DNA of 64,000 nucleotides, taken from Blakeslea trispora. Taxonomy: Eukaryota; Mucoromycota; Mucoromycetes; Mucorales; Choanephoraceae. The position numbers and the translations under genes are program-made. Positions 11,806 to 23,700 of this stretch are shown here, in pieces. The notes under the pieces are model-generated. The model saw nothing but the letters and a program-made list of their open reading frames with translations, had not been told where the DNA came from and did no database searches. Position 1 is the first letter of the stretch. The number at the start of each line of letters is the position of its first letter. Location of the stretch: NCBI GenBank assembly GCA_025331445.1, contig JAIWNE010000146.1, positions 1 through 64,000 of the forward strand, written 5' to 3'.

Positions 11806-12210
11806 CACTATACGTTCGCATTAGACCGTCAACTGTTTCATGCCGGAATAACGTATCTTAGTATATAAAATAAGCATAAACTAGTATAACAGTCATAAAA
11901 AAAGTAAATGAAATCACAGCAGGTGAGTTCATTAGCAACTTGACTATCAGTAATACAAGCAATATGTATTACAGTTGATACAACATGTACTTTAAATTTG
12001 CTTACTTAAGACATCAAATGTGTATTCCGGATTGTATCTTCATAGAGCAAATATTCAAGATCAAAATCATTTAGATCAATGATATCCTAATATATTTACT
12101 GAAAAATGAAATTTTAATTTTTACACGCACGTGACCTGCACGACCAAAAGTGGAGTTTGAATTTAGAAATGAAAGAGAAAAGCAATTTCTCTGCAACCAT
12201 AGATTAAGCA

Positions 12211-12348
12211 TAAGCCAGCTGGGAGGGGGTATGAGGGAGGGTTGTCCCTCCCCCAAGCGCGAAGCAAGCTGAAGCCAGGATCAGTGGATAAAGCTTAAGC
12301 CAGCTGGGAGGGGGGCAAAGGGAGGGTTGTCCCTCCCCCTCACGCGAA
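12211..12348 (+). repeat. Two tandem GC-rich hairpin modules in the Helitron 2 leader
   Basis: Two units of about 50 bp (12211-12262 and 12296-12348) share AAGCCAGCTGGGAGGGGG, a spacer, then AGGGAGGGTTGTCCCTCCC, which folds on itself, and an ACGCGAA or GCGCGAA end. They are strikingly GC-rich against an AT-rich background. A third relative lies inverted at 11561-11613, in front of Helitron 1. They may be a subterminal or regulatory part of this Helitron family, or a small repeat that inserts into it. Confidence 0.6.
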
Positions 12349-12448
12349 ACTAGCTAAATTTTATTTTTGACATTAGTTAAGCCACCATTTGGTCTTTAAA
12401 GGTTTTTTTTTGGTTTTGTAATTTTGTTCTTCTTCCAATACAAAAATA

Positions 12449-15400
12449 TGTCAGAAAGTACTATTAAGTTTTGCTCAAGCTGCTTTGCTGAGCATAATCA
12501 TCCTACGTATAAGACGTGTGATAGATGTCGCGTAAGCAAAAGCCAAATAATATGACTGTTACAAATATCATAACTTCCAAATAGGAACGTCAACGCCAAC
12601 ACTATGCCAGCAGACAATCAAGCAGTGAAGATAATCCTAGAGCTCGCCGTCAACAACTTCCTGTGGCATATAAGTCTCAATTTTGCCGAATAAAGCCTTC
12701 TGATTCAGGAAGAATGGCCGAGATCTGTATGGATTGTGGAGCTAAGCACTGGAAAGCCGAACTTCCAAGCAGCTGTACCTCCAATGACAAGTACAGGATG
12801 TCTTGCTGCAAAAAAGGCGCTGTCAAGTTGAATCAATTGGGCGAACCTCCAAGCCTTTTGAAGAGTTTGCTTGAGGAGTCTTCGGTTCGTGCACGTCACT
12901 TCAGAAGCAACATTCGAAGATACAACGCATGTTTTGCATTCACGTCCATGAGATGTGAGGGCAGATTCGAAGGCCAAAGCAACATGCCCTTTCAAGTCCA
13001 TGGACAAATGTATCACATGCAAGGGTCCTTAAGCTCAGATGAGCCTGCAAATATATTCTACCGCTCGATTAACTCAAAGAGCCTATTATCGTTATTGTCT
13101 TCATCAGCGAGAGAATGACTACCCAGTGATTTTTCTGTCAAAGAGACTTTTCCAGCAATATCTGGTCGACACTTGGGCAATTTGCGACCAAAACAAGTTA
13201 GATTGGCTTCGTAACCACCAGGCAGATATCAGAGCTGATATGTATTCTGGCCTTCAAGATGCTCTCATAAATCAAGACAACGACTTTGGCTCATTGGGTA
13301 AGTGATTCATCTTACCTAGCAGTCATACCGGTAACCCATGATTCATGGCAAAGCTTTACCAGAACTCAATGGCAATAGTTCGTTATTTTGGCAAGCCCTC
13401 TCTGTTCATTGCATTCACTGCAAATCCAAAATGGAAGGAGATTCAAGATGAGTTGCTGCCTGGTCAAAATGCCACGGATAGACCCAATTTAGTCTCAAAA
13501 GTGTTCAATATGAAGACCAAAGAATTGATTTACGAAATCAAAAATCGACATATATTTGGTCGTTATCGTGGATTGGTTCGTACAATTGAGTATCAGAAAA
13601 GATGGCTGCCTCATATGCATCTATTGCTGTTTCTTGAGCCCAACGACAACATAAGTAACGTAGAAAAGGTTGATGCAGTTATTTCTGCTGAAATCTCTTC
13701 AAAAGAAAACGATCCTGAGTTGTATGATATTGTAACCAAGAATATGGTTCATGGTCCTTGCGGTGTACACAAACCTAATAGCCCATGTATGGTAGCTGGT
13801 AAAGACAAAATCAAGAGATGCTCAAAGAAGTTTCCAAAAACATTTTCAGAATGCACAATACTTCATGAAGATGGCTATCCTAACTACAAGCGAACTGCTT
13901 CCATCTCTCCTGCCACTTCATACTCAATTCGCCATCCTCTCAATGGAGCTTCTACTTTCGATGTGACCAATGAATGGATTGTTCCATACAACCATATCTG
14001 TCTAAGAGATATAAGGCACATATAAATGTTGAATGTTGTCAAGGAGTAGCCGTCATCGAGTATATCAACAAGTATGTTTACAAAGGTGATTCTGATCGCA
14101 CCACACTCAAGCTATGTGATACAAATGATGAAATTGAGAAGTATCTGCAAGGCAGATACATTGGTCCTTCTGAAGCCTTTGCTCATATATTTAAATATAA
14201 AATGCATGAAGAAGATCCAACAGTGACCCAACTGGCATTACATTTGGAGAATCAGCAAGCCGTGTATTTCTCTGAGAATGCAAGTAGAGAGTCAATAGAA
14301 GATCTTCTTAAGCGCTCAAAGTCGATGCTCATGGGATATTTTGATTATTATAATCGTAACAGAGAAGCAACTAAGTATCTATATCTTGATTTTCCTGCTC
14401 ATTTTGTCTGGAACAAATAATCAAGATCGTGGAATGTTAGAAAGAAAGGCTTTGCAATCGGTAGAATACCTTACTGTAGTCCTGCTGCTGGCGAGAAATA
14501 CTATCGACGTCTTTTGCTGACTACAGTAGCTGGTTCAACTTCATTTGCTGATTTGCGAACAGTTGATGGTGTACAGTTTGGCACATACAAAGAAGCATGT
14601 ATGGCTTTACATTTGATAGAAGATGATCGTGAGTGGTTCAAGTGTTTCGAAGAAGCAGCTCTGTTCTCCTCAGGCGAGAGTTTGCGTTCTTTGTTTGTCA
14701 CTGCTTTGACATTTGGAGGATTGGTACAGCCATCTTCTCTTTGGAAAGACTACCAAATGTCAACTTGTGATGATTTGAAACATAAGCTTCAACAGTTGTT
14801 TCCATTGAATGAACTTTACCATGAGCCGGCGATAGATGAACGTCTGTCTCACAGATTTCACCAAGGAAACCCTTCTTTTGACTATGGACTATATCTTATC
14901 GATAAGAAGCTCAAAGAATTGAACCAATCCTTGAGAGATCATGATATGCCTGTCTTCAAACATGATTGGTGCTTGGTTTTGCGTGAAAACGATGTAAGCT
15001 CAAGCAACCCGTTTGTTCAAGAACAGCTTTCATACAACGTTGATGAAGAAAAGTTGATGTACGAGCAGAAAGTCTCAACTATGAACGTGGAACAGAAGCA
15101 TGCTTTCGATACTATTGTATCTGCTGTTGAAAACGTGGAAGACTCACCTATTTCGTCTGATGTTTGCTTCTTTTTGAATGGGCCTGCCGGTACAGGTAAA
15201 ACCTACCTATACACCGCTATTTATAACTACTTTCGTAGTCAGAAAAAAATTGTATTATGTGTTGCATCGTCAGGCATAGCTTCTCTTCTGTTGCCAGGTG
15301 GACGAACATCTCATTGTAGATTCAAAATCCCCATTCAGATCAATGAAACATCCTGTTGCTATATCGACAAGAAAAGCCGTCTTGCCGATATGTTAAGACA

Positions 15401-16440
15401 GACTTCAATGATCATTTGGGATGAAGTCCAATGCAAAACAAGCACTGCTTTGAGGCTGTAGATCGTACATTGCAAGATGTAAGGGGTAATGAAGATTTGT
15501 TTGGTGGTGTCCTGTTGTCTTTGGGGGTATTTTGCTCAGATCCCACCTGTAGTAAAGAATGCAACCAGATCAATAACGGCTCAAGCTTCGATAAGGATGT
15601 CTTACATCTGGCAAAAAGTTCAAGTTGTTCATCTGAAGAAGAATTGCGACTTCAAGGCTCTAACCCAAATGAGCATGCATATCGAGAATGGCTTAGAGAC
15701 ATCAACTATTCAGCAGCTTTAAGAAACGTTTGTATAGATATTCCACCATATATCAATCAAACGAGTTCTTTGCAAGAACTGATCGAATCTGTCTACCCTT
15801 TGAATGTACTAAACAATCCTCAGAAGCTACACAAATCAGCTATCTTGACAACAAAAAATGAAACTGTCGATCGAATTAACAGCGAGATCCTTGACTTGAT
15901 TCAAGAGAATCCTATCATGCTTGCATCAGTCGATAAAGCTGACATTCCTGATCATGCTGAAAACGAGCTTTTCCAAGTATCCGACGAGTACTTGCAATCC
16001 ATCAATTCTGGTAACTTTCCCCCATCAAAGCTCACTCTAAAAGTTGGTTGTGTTGTTATGTTGCTGAGAAACATTAACCCAACAAGAGGTCTGTGTAACG
16101 GCACAAGACTAATTGTCAGAGAAATTGGAAGTTATGTGCTAAAAGTTTCTGTTCTGGCCGTGAATCGCAATTTGAAGATGATATTGAGTTTATTCCTAGA
16201 GTTACTCTAAACACACTTGAAGGGGAGCTACCTTTTATTTTGGTTCGTAAACAGTTTCCAGTTAAGCTCAGCTTCGCAATGACGATCAACAAGTCGCAAG
16301 GACAATCTTTAGATGTAATTGGTATCGACCTTAGATAATCTGTCTTTTCTCATGGGCAACTCTATGTTGCTTTTTCTAGATCTACCGACATCAGCGGAAT
16401 ACAGGTCCTGCATGCTTCCTACTCTAACGAAAAACAGACA
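12449..16440 (+). pseudogene. Helitron 2 Rep/helicase gene (decayed)
   Basis: A single rolling-circle transposase gene. After the ATG at 12449 comes a Cys-rich finger (FCSSCFAEHNHPTYKTC) and a GT-AG intron (about 12530-12582). The Helitron_like_N domain, the Rep domain with HUH motif WLPHMHLLL near 13605-13630 and the tyrosine region EYINKYVYKGD near 14060 follow. The Pif1-type helicase has Walker A GPAGTGKTY near 15180, Walker B SMIIWDEV near 15408-15430, and the C-terminal TINKSQGQS and SVFSHGQLYVAFSRS near 16280-16375. Damage comprises TGA at 13303 and 13339, TAA at 14418 and 16336, and frameshifts near 13060, 13990, 15430 and 16165. The stops look like C-to-T changes of Arg or Gln codons. 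Confidence 0.88.
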
Positions 16441-16550
16441 ATATCGTATACTCAGAACTCTTATTAGAATAAATTTTATAATCATTAACCATTTCCCACC
16501 AAATTTTGAATTTTTTTAAATCATTACCCGTGAGGGCCCCGGAGGGCGAC

Positions 16551-16584
16551 GCCACAGTTGAGCGTAGCGAGACTGTACGGCTAG
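16551..16584 (+). terminator. Helitron 2 3' terminus: hairpin plus CTAG
   Basis: GCC-ACAGT pairs with ACTGT-AC-GGC across a loop containing GAGCGTAGCG, giving an imperfect stem that ends at the first base of CTAG. Helitrons typically end in a short GC-rich hairpin followed by CTRR, which signals the end of rolling-circle replication. Here the hairpin is unusually close to the terminus. Confidence 0.8.
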
Positions 16585-18241
16585 TTAATGTATACAGACA
16601 AAATGGTTTCTGTTTTTACATATATTCGTAATAAATACATTAGAGCTTTGTAGTAGTGATTCGACTATTTGTATTAGCTGTTTGCAAATAATTACCCTTT
16701 CATCTTTTATGTTTGCTTTTGCTAAGCCAAATTATTAGTTTGCTTTTATTTACAACATCTATAACAAACGTGTTTGCGTCTACAGTTCTATCAAGTCAAT
16801 ACTAAATTTGTTTGTAAGTCAAAAGCAATTAGATCTGCTTGTTTGCTAAAACTAAGCCTGATCTTGTATTTGTAAAATAGAAATTAGTTTAATTCTAACA
16901 AACAAAAGGTCAATAGTAAATGTCATATAAGTCAATCTGTCAATTAGTGTGTTTGGCCTTTTTTTTTTGATCTTTATTCCATTCTAAAACTCATCACTCT
17001 ATATATTCTATTTAAAATGCCTTCTCACATTTGTGTCATCTGCAACTCATCGTTTGATAGCTCCTTTGCTCTAAGCATTCACTTCGATAGATGTTTAGAA
17101 GAGGACAGTAGAAATGCACTTGCTAATTTTAGATTAGAAGATGCTGAAGCCACGCAAATATCTGATGTTGAAGTCGATGTACCAATAGTTACTATTGATG
17201 AACAACAACCAGAGACAAGTAAGTGATACCAGATTCTATCAACAAAGAGTCAATATTCTTACCTCATTACAACTGCAGTTGAAAGCAATCCCGTTGTCAT
17301 TGAATGGACCGAAGAAGCAACTTTAGACAATATTCACATTACGGATATGCAGTTCATTCAACCCTTAGACAAATACAAAATGCCTCGTCAAGAACAAAGA
17401 GAAGCTATCAACTTCATTAACACCCACATTTTACAACACGGTGTCAATGCTGGTAAATATCAATCCTCATTTTCAATCAACTTCTGATACTTATTTTCTT
17501 TTTCAATTGTGTAGTACCTTTTGTATCAAGATACTTCAAGTCGCCTAATACATACAGACGTATCATGAAACGAGATTCAACTGCCACCATCCAGCATGAT
17601 GTTTGTCCTAAAGGTTGTTACATGTATCCAGTTGGTCGCCCTGATATAATGGTCTGCCCAAAGCCCAACTGTGATGCCTAAAGATATAGAAACGCTGACG
17701 AAGTTCTTGCTTTAAGCAATTCTTTACAATTCGATCCTACTAAACCTGTGCCTGCATTAGTTCCCATATCAACGTTGGCTTACACTTCAATTGCACAAAA
17801 GCTAACTCTGTTCTTTGTTGATGAGACTCGTGATGACATGTTGTCTTACCAAAAGACTTTCTTCGATGACAACGCTCTCAACAGTCACTACCGTGATTAT
17901 TTCTCAGGCGAAGCATACCAAAGCCTTCTTCAACGAAACATTGTGGATGAGAATACTATCTGCTTTGTGTTGTTTGTCAACGGCTTCCAACTAAAAAACT
18001 CTTCCAAGCAAAACGAAACAATAGTCAACTGGTTGGTACTTAATATCCATCCCGAGCAAAGGCAACTATATTTGTATTTCATAACTTCTTAAACTTACTC
18101 TTCTGGAAACATTTGTGAAATTAAGGAATCTAACATGATTCAAGTGACAATCTGCCCAGGCAAGCCATACGATCTTGCTTCTTTCCTACAGCCTGTCATT
18201 GCACAAGTTAACCACTTGTATAATCGTAGCCTGGTCGTAAA

Positions 18242-19334
18242 TAGGAATCGCAGTCGGGTCGAGTCAACTCGACTTAAAACCCGTCGGGTCAAAAAACCGA
18301 CTCGACTCGACTTTGTTTTTTAAGCATATAACCGACTCGTACCCGACTCGACCTAACCGAATGACCCGTCGGGTTTGTGTAACTCGGGTCAGCTTCAAAT
18401 AAGGAAGTGTTTACTTAGGATCTTTTTCAAGTTTGAGATGAGCATGTTAAGTAATTTTTAAATATGTTGTAAATTTTTTAAGTAAGATTGAAATAAAATG
18501 AATGCAAAAGAAAATCAAGAATCAAATAATGAAAAAAAGCAATAAGAAATGTGAATATAGTATATACATAAGACAGTTGTGTATGCATTTAAACAAAGTA
18601 TAGAAGCGGCTTATGTGATTTGCAAAATAAAAATAAATAACTAAATCTTGCGCAGGTGCTGTATATCTTAAGACCAGTAACTTGACAGGACTAATGTCTT
18701 AGTTGCTTTTGCTTCAAGTCTTGCTCTTGCAATGATAGTGATGCGCTTCGCTGGGGAAAAAAGACGCTCACAAGGCGTTGATGTAGCTGGTATAGGGAGA
18801 TATTTTTTTGCCATTGCTGAAAGAGCAGGATATTTTCCACCTTCAATTTTCAGCAACGAGTAAATCTTCCTGATCTGCAAAAGGTTTTAATTGATATTGT
18901 TTGATAGTAGCTGGCTTTATATTTGAGCATTGATCGCTCATCGCTTAAAAAATTAACTTTCCAAAATAAAATTGCAATTGCGATGAATCGCATAACCTTT
19001 ACTCTTCTTCATTGTAGGCCTGAGTTGTTGGATTTTGGGTAGTTCCGCGTTTTATGAAGGAAACATCATCGTATTAGTGATATTGCAAGTAAATAATAAA
19101 AGAAAAACAGTATGACCAAAATAATAAATGTAATGTAAGAAAAGGAGTTTTTTAATCGAAAGCATAATTGAGCTCAATATACTTCTACAGTAATACTGAA
19201 GTAAACCCGAATACCTTAACCCGTCGGGTGACTCGACTCGTAACTCGACTCGACTTTAGATTTTTGGCAAACCCGACTCTTTGTAAGTCGAGTCGAGTCA
19301 AACTCGACTCGTACCCCACAAAATGCGATTCCTA
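18242..19334. mobile_element. hAT element with perfect 8-bp target duplication
   Basis: The ends are TAGGAATCGCA and TGCGATTCCTA (11-bp inverted termini). GTCGTAAA flanks it on both sides (18234-18241 and 19335-19342). Removing the element and one repeat restores the transposase frame across ...SLVV|KKSGQEV. Both subterminal zones are packed with direct and inverted copies of GACTCGACTCG / GTCGGGT (about 18252-18385 and 19218-19315), the usual arrangement of hAT transposase binding sites. The interior keeps only a C-terminal transposase fragment, so this is a deletion derivative that would need an active relative to move. Confidence 0.9.
18668..18880 (-). pseudogene. hAT transposase C-terminal dimerisation fragment
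   Basis: The fragment contains YPALSAMAKKYLPIPATSTPCERLFSPAKRI-type sequence, the well-known hAT C-terminal dimerisation signature (notably STPCERLFS). No start, DNA-binding finger or catalytic core is left within the element. It lies on the strand opposite to the interrupted CACTA transposase. Confidence 0.85.
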
Positions 19335-20769
19335 GTCGTAAAGAAAAGCGGACAGGAAGTATTTACAGGCAATGTGGTCATTCTCGGCTTTACCGGTGAC
19401 ATACCCGGCAATTCTGAATCGATGGACTTCTCTGGTCATACAAGTACCTATGATTGCCGAGAATGTACCGTCAAAGCCGATAACTCGACAGTCATTACTC
19501 CTCGTGGTAAATACTTTTCTTCTGAGGCTAATGAACGTACCATTGAAAGTTTAATTGATGGTGACTTGGTAAGTTTCTCTTTTTCTTTGGCTTTGTAGTT
19601 CTTTTTCATGTACTGATCAATTCATTGTTGTAGGAACGAGGCATGCGAGGCGTCTCTGAGCTCATCACAGGTCTAGCCACTTTTCTGGGCTCTTTCTCTT
19701 TCTTTGGCGATGAATTACATATGATCGGCCATGGCTGGGGTCATATGATCTGTAACTTGTTAGACCCCACTTTCAAGGACAAGTTCTTCTTCCCTCTGCT
19801 GGTCGACTATTCGTTCGATGTTGGCCCTCTCTACAATCGATCTCAGCTTATTAATTGTATCTCGCGTTGGACCTTTGCCAGTAGACGAACCAATCCATCA
19901 GTTTTCGACTACACTTTTGATGGCCGTAAGCACTTTAACAGAGCTGTTGTTTGGCAATACTTCTTATTGCATACTGTCCTAGCTATGGTGTTGCCTTACT
20001 TAAAGCATCGTAGAACAGAGAATGCGTTGATGAACCTCGTTAATGCCTGCTCAATTTGTTTACAAAAGTCGATCAATCCTGAAGAGCTAATAGAAATGGA
20101 AAGATAAGATCGTTGATAAACTTATCCAACATTCACTAACCATTAGATGTTTAGGTTCTTCTAAAAGTGTGGTGATTTCTTAATTGAAAAGGTAAATGCC
20201 AGACGGGTAACCAATCGAGTCTGGACCATGAATTGTAACTTTGCCGTTCGCCATATCACTGCTCTGATCAAAGAGCATGAGCCGTTACGCTACTACTCTT
20301 GTCGCTCGTTGGAAAGAACCATTAAACGATACACCAACATGATTCACTCTCCTATCAAGCCTCTTGCCGAAACAAGCAACATATTAGCAAGAGTGAATTA
20401 TTATACCCCACTAAACAACCAGCGAGAGAATGAACGGTATACGATTTTCCTAAGAAGGGTCGATACAGATTTCATGGACCATCCCTACCAACCAGAAAGC
20501 TATCCACAACTATAAGGCAAGTTTCTTCACACTGATCTCAACAATGCCAGTAACATCATCAATGTCGACGCAGCCAATGTACAGGATGCATTGACTAGGT
20601 TCTACCGTCGCGTTGGTCAATCGGGATCAGTTTTGGATTTCTCGGGTGTTATCTTGGCTGCACGTATGTTAAAGAAGAACACGGTCTCCCATTCAATTTG
20701 ATATAGACAATACCAACGTCAACTGGGCTGCCCTTACTACCACCACAGCGCAGAGGAGTTCTAAAAACC

Positions 20770-23700
20770 CAGCGTTTGAGTCTAGGATAAAATAAGTGAG
20801 TTCAGACTCACTTTGGTTTTGAAGGTTAGCTATACAAAGAGAATAAATGATGAGAGGGAAGGTTTTTTTTGTCGAAGTGTGATATAAAGGGTAATGGGAG
20901 GTTAGTTTTTGAGTTTGAAGCTGATCCAAGGAGATGAGTTGATCTCGGTTTTTTTTTACATGTCAAAGGCCATAAAATAACTAAAAAGACTAAGAAAAAT
21001 AATCTGTGAGAAAGAGATTTAACTGAAAAGGGAAAAAAAATAGCAGTGAAAATGAAGAGACAATCAAATGGGGGGATTGATTTCAGATTTCATGCAGAAA
21101 ATATGTACAAAAATGGTAAATGAGGGGAAAGGCCAAGTGAGGTGAAACAATCTGTGCAAAAAAATAGAGAGTATATATGCAAATTTATTTAAAAGGTAAA
21201 GAAGAAGTGAAAGGAAGGCAATTTCTTGAGATAAACTCAGATACTTCATAAGGAAAAGGTGGCAGGCTAAAAGAGAAGAAAAAGATGCAAAGGCCATTAA
21301 AGTTATACAGCCAAAGGTTAAGGAGCCAATTTTTAATTTTTTGTGTAATCATAACAAGGTGTGAAAAGCTAAAGAAGTGTATAAAAAGGTAGTAAAATAA
21401 AACAATAAGGTTGAGAGAAGGTGTTTGCTATTCATAATTTTAATTTCTAAGAAAGTGGTACAAGAAAGTTACGATCGTGACTGAATGTCGATCTTGAGAT
21501 CTCTCATCACCATCACCGAAGCAACATGAGCACATGGAGAAGGACTTCATGTTGCTGTAAGTGTCCCTAGGCAAATAATATCTGGTAAAATGAATAACAG
21601 ACACTCCAGCAGCTAAATAAATAAAAAAACTGCTATCATCTCCATATAAAGTGAGATTATATAGGATGGACTGAGGCAAGTTGCCATTCATGGGCGAAAA
21701 TGAAGCATAAATAAGATGGAAAAGTCTGATACAGGTGTGAGACTAGAAATGGCAAGTAAGAGAGACGTCTGAAAAGGAAGAAAGAAATATATGTAAACTA
21801 AAAGGTAGTCAAAAGGAAAAAATAAAATAAAAAGAGAACTGATTCCAATTCCTATCAAATCGCTAATTTATCTTTTGCTAATGACTCTCACTAAATAAGG
21901 ATGAAATGTTTGATAGTCTTTTTTAAGAACTGTTGGTGTCATATATTAGAATTCAATCTTGAGACTAAGCGAATCAACAGTATAAACAAACAGTTACAAA
22001 GCCTTTGAAATAGATATTGGACTTAATGGTGAAATAGAATCACTTGTTGAGAAGTCAGTGGAAAGGAATAGAGAGATCAATTGTAGACTCTAAAAGAGTG
22101 ATCTATTCTCTTCTTTTATCAAGATAATCAATTGTTGTACATGTTTATCGTAATAAAGTATCAGCAACAATCATCAACATTTTCGGTCAATGCTAGCAAC
22201 AATCCAACACTCGCTTTTCAGATAGATCTATCATAATACGTTTTTATTTCCAAAATGATAAAAAAAATAGTCCAACTAGCTTTCAATGCAATCCGCCTCA
22301 TAGATGCTTACCTTTCAAAAAATATGATACTCTCTGAAGAACCTTTGATCATCCAAAGTGCCGTTGATATGTAATTTGAATTGATTCTTTCAACGGAAAT
22401 GATGTTGACAATGATGGCATCTTTCTTTGAATAAAACTGCCAACTTTAACTAATAACTTTACCTTTTGATTCCATTTTGTCATTCACAGGATTGATCTCA
22501 AGTAAATCAGATGTAAATTCGGCTAAGCATTGTTGTTTGGAGAGTGCAAGCATTGTCCTCAATAAACTAAAGTGATAAAAGGCTGTTATTACATATTGAA
22601 GGTGCAATCCGGATGTTTAGGTTGATTCAATCAGAGATGACAATGTCTCCATACTATCTTCAAAGGTTTATATGTGTGTCAGATAATCAATTGTAGAAAT
22701 GGAACAATACCTTACCATGCTTCAAAGATCCATTGGGCCTCATCATAAAACATTCATCTAACAGTGTGACTAATACATTATCTACTTTCATAAAATGTTA
22801 GATTATAAAGCCATATATAATGCCATCGAGTTGCCTACCTTTGCTTCATATTAAACGCGATTAAAAGAAGTCTCATGTTAGTGTAATCATCTCTTTTACT
22901 GATAATTTCGAAAATGGTTCAATTATTGATCCTTTTCAAGTGATTTAGTTATGGCGTGTTTAAAAAGCTGCATTGTCTGCTTTGTGATGGTAAGATGAGT
23001 GACTGTATGATAAAGACTTGAGCTGCCCAAATTGATCGTGAACAAACCTAAAAAACAAGCCTCTTTCTAGACAGATAAAAGAAAGGATAAGTTAGCAATC
23101 ATGTTGAATGACTGGAATAAATCACCTTAAGCTAGAAAGAAAATACCGTCGAGATTCAGGAAAAATAAAGGGTGTAGTATTCAATAGAGTGAAGGAAAAA
23201 AAAAGTCGAGAAAAAAGAGATAAGAAAAAGGAAAGAGAATAATGTCACCCCCATAAATAACACGGAACTTTGGGGGTGAATTTGCTTTTAAAGTATGTCA
23301 GCTATCCTAATGTAGGTAAAGAGAGAACAAACCTAGAACCTTCTTAGAAATTGGCCAATCAGAGTAGCGAATTTCCATCACTATGAAAAAGGATTGGGTT
23401 TACATCCTCTCTTTGCATCATACGCTTCAATCAAAAATAAAATAGTGTTTAAAATAGTGATGAACTCAATTATTTAATTAAAAAGAATGAGATGTAGTCA
23501 AAAAGATAATTACACTCGAATATTAGAAAAAAAGACTCAATCCTTAGATTTCAATAAAAATATCGTTTTCATGAAGCATTGATTTTATATGCTCTGAATT
23601 GCTTTTACATATTAAGAACTGACTAGAATAATTATAGCCAGTAAAAAATATATAACCCTTTAGTTAAAAAAGTTAACTTCTATGAGCACATGTTAGCTTT

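Larger units (their letters stand above)
12085..16584 (+). mobile_element. Helitron 2, complete element with both termini
   Basis: The element starts TC and ends CTAG. It is inserted between A and T with no target duplication, exactly as Helitrons do. The proof is internal: copy A of the CACTA element reads GATCAATGCTA|TTAATG without the insert, and copy B reads GATCAATGATA|TC...CTAG|TTAATG. An imperfect hairpin stands immediately before the CTAG. The interior encodes one long Rep/helicase gene on the same strand. The length is exactly 4500 bp by these borders. The copy is not functional, because its gene has several stops and frameshifts. Confidence 0.92.
11806..20760 (+). mobile_element. 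CACTA-type DNA transposon, copy B (carries Helitron 2 and a hAT element)
   Basis: It begins CACTATACG, the mirror of the copy A terminus, and encodes the same Tnp2-like transposase further along. Two later insertions are recognisable because they interrupt otherwise continuous sequence: a 4500-bp Helitron in the promoter region and a 1093-bp hAT element inside the transposase gene. Transposase homology fades near 20760. I did not find a matching TAGTG-type 3' terminus, so the right limit is the end of visible homology, not a true element end. Confidence 0.65.
17017..20760 (+). pseudogene. Tnp2-like (CACTA/Plavaka-type) transposase, copy B, interrupted
   Basis: The start ATG is followed by a C2H2/C2HC-type finger (CVICNSSFDSSFALSIHFDRC) and an acidic linker. 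Introns fit near 17222-17272 and 17451-17514. A Cys pair and the core VPALVPISTLAYTS...NDNALNSHY-type region follow. After a GC-AG-like intron (about 18056-18124) the gene reads MIQVTICPGKPYDLASFL and is cut by the hAT element. Beyond it comes the Tnp2 hallmark region TGDIPGNSESMDFSGHTST with YDCRECTVKA, then a C-terminal part (ELHMIGHGWGHM; SPIKPLAETSNILARVNYYT) with an intron near 19568-19634. Frame breaks near 20108, 20520 and 20680 plus the insertion leave it inactive. I base the family call on gene layout and motif spacing; a KDZ/Plavaka relative is possible. Confidence 0.6.

Noticed and set aside
21064..21691. Minus-strand frames with Phe/Leu-rich products
   Set aside because: They arise from purine-rich plus-strand DNA; no homology-like motifs, no splice structure.
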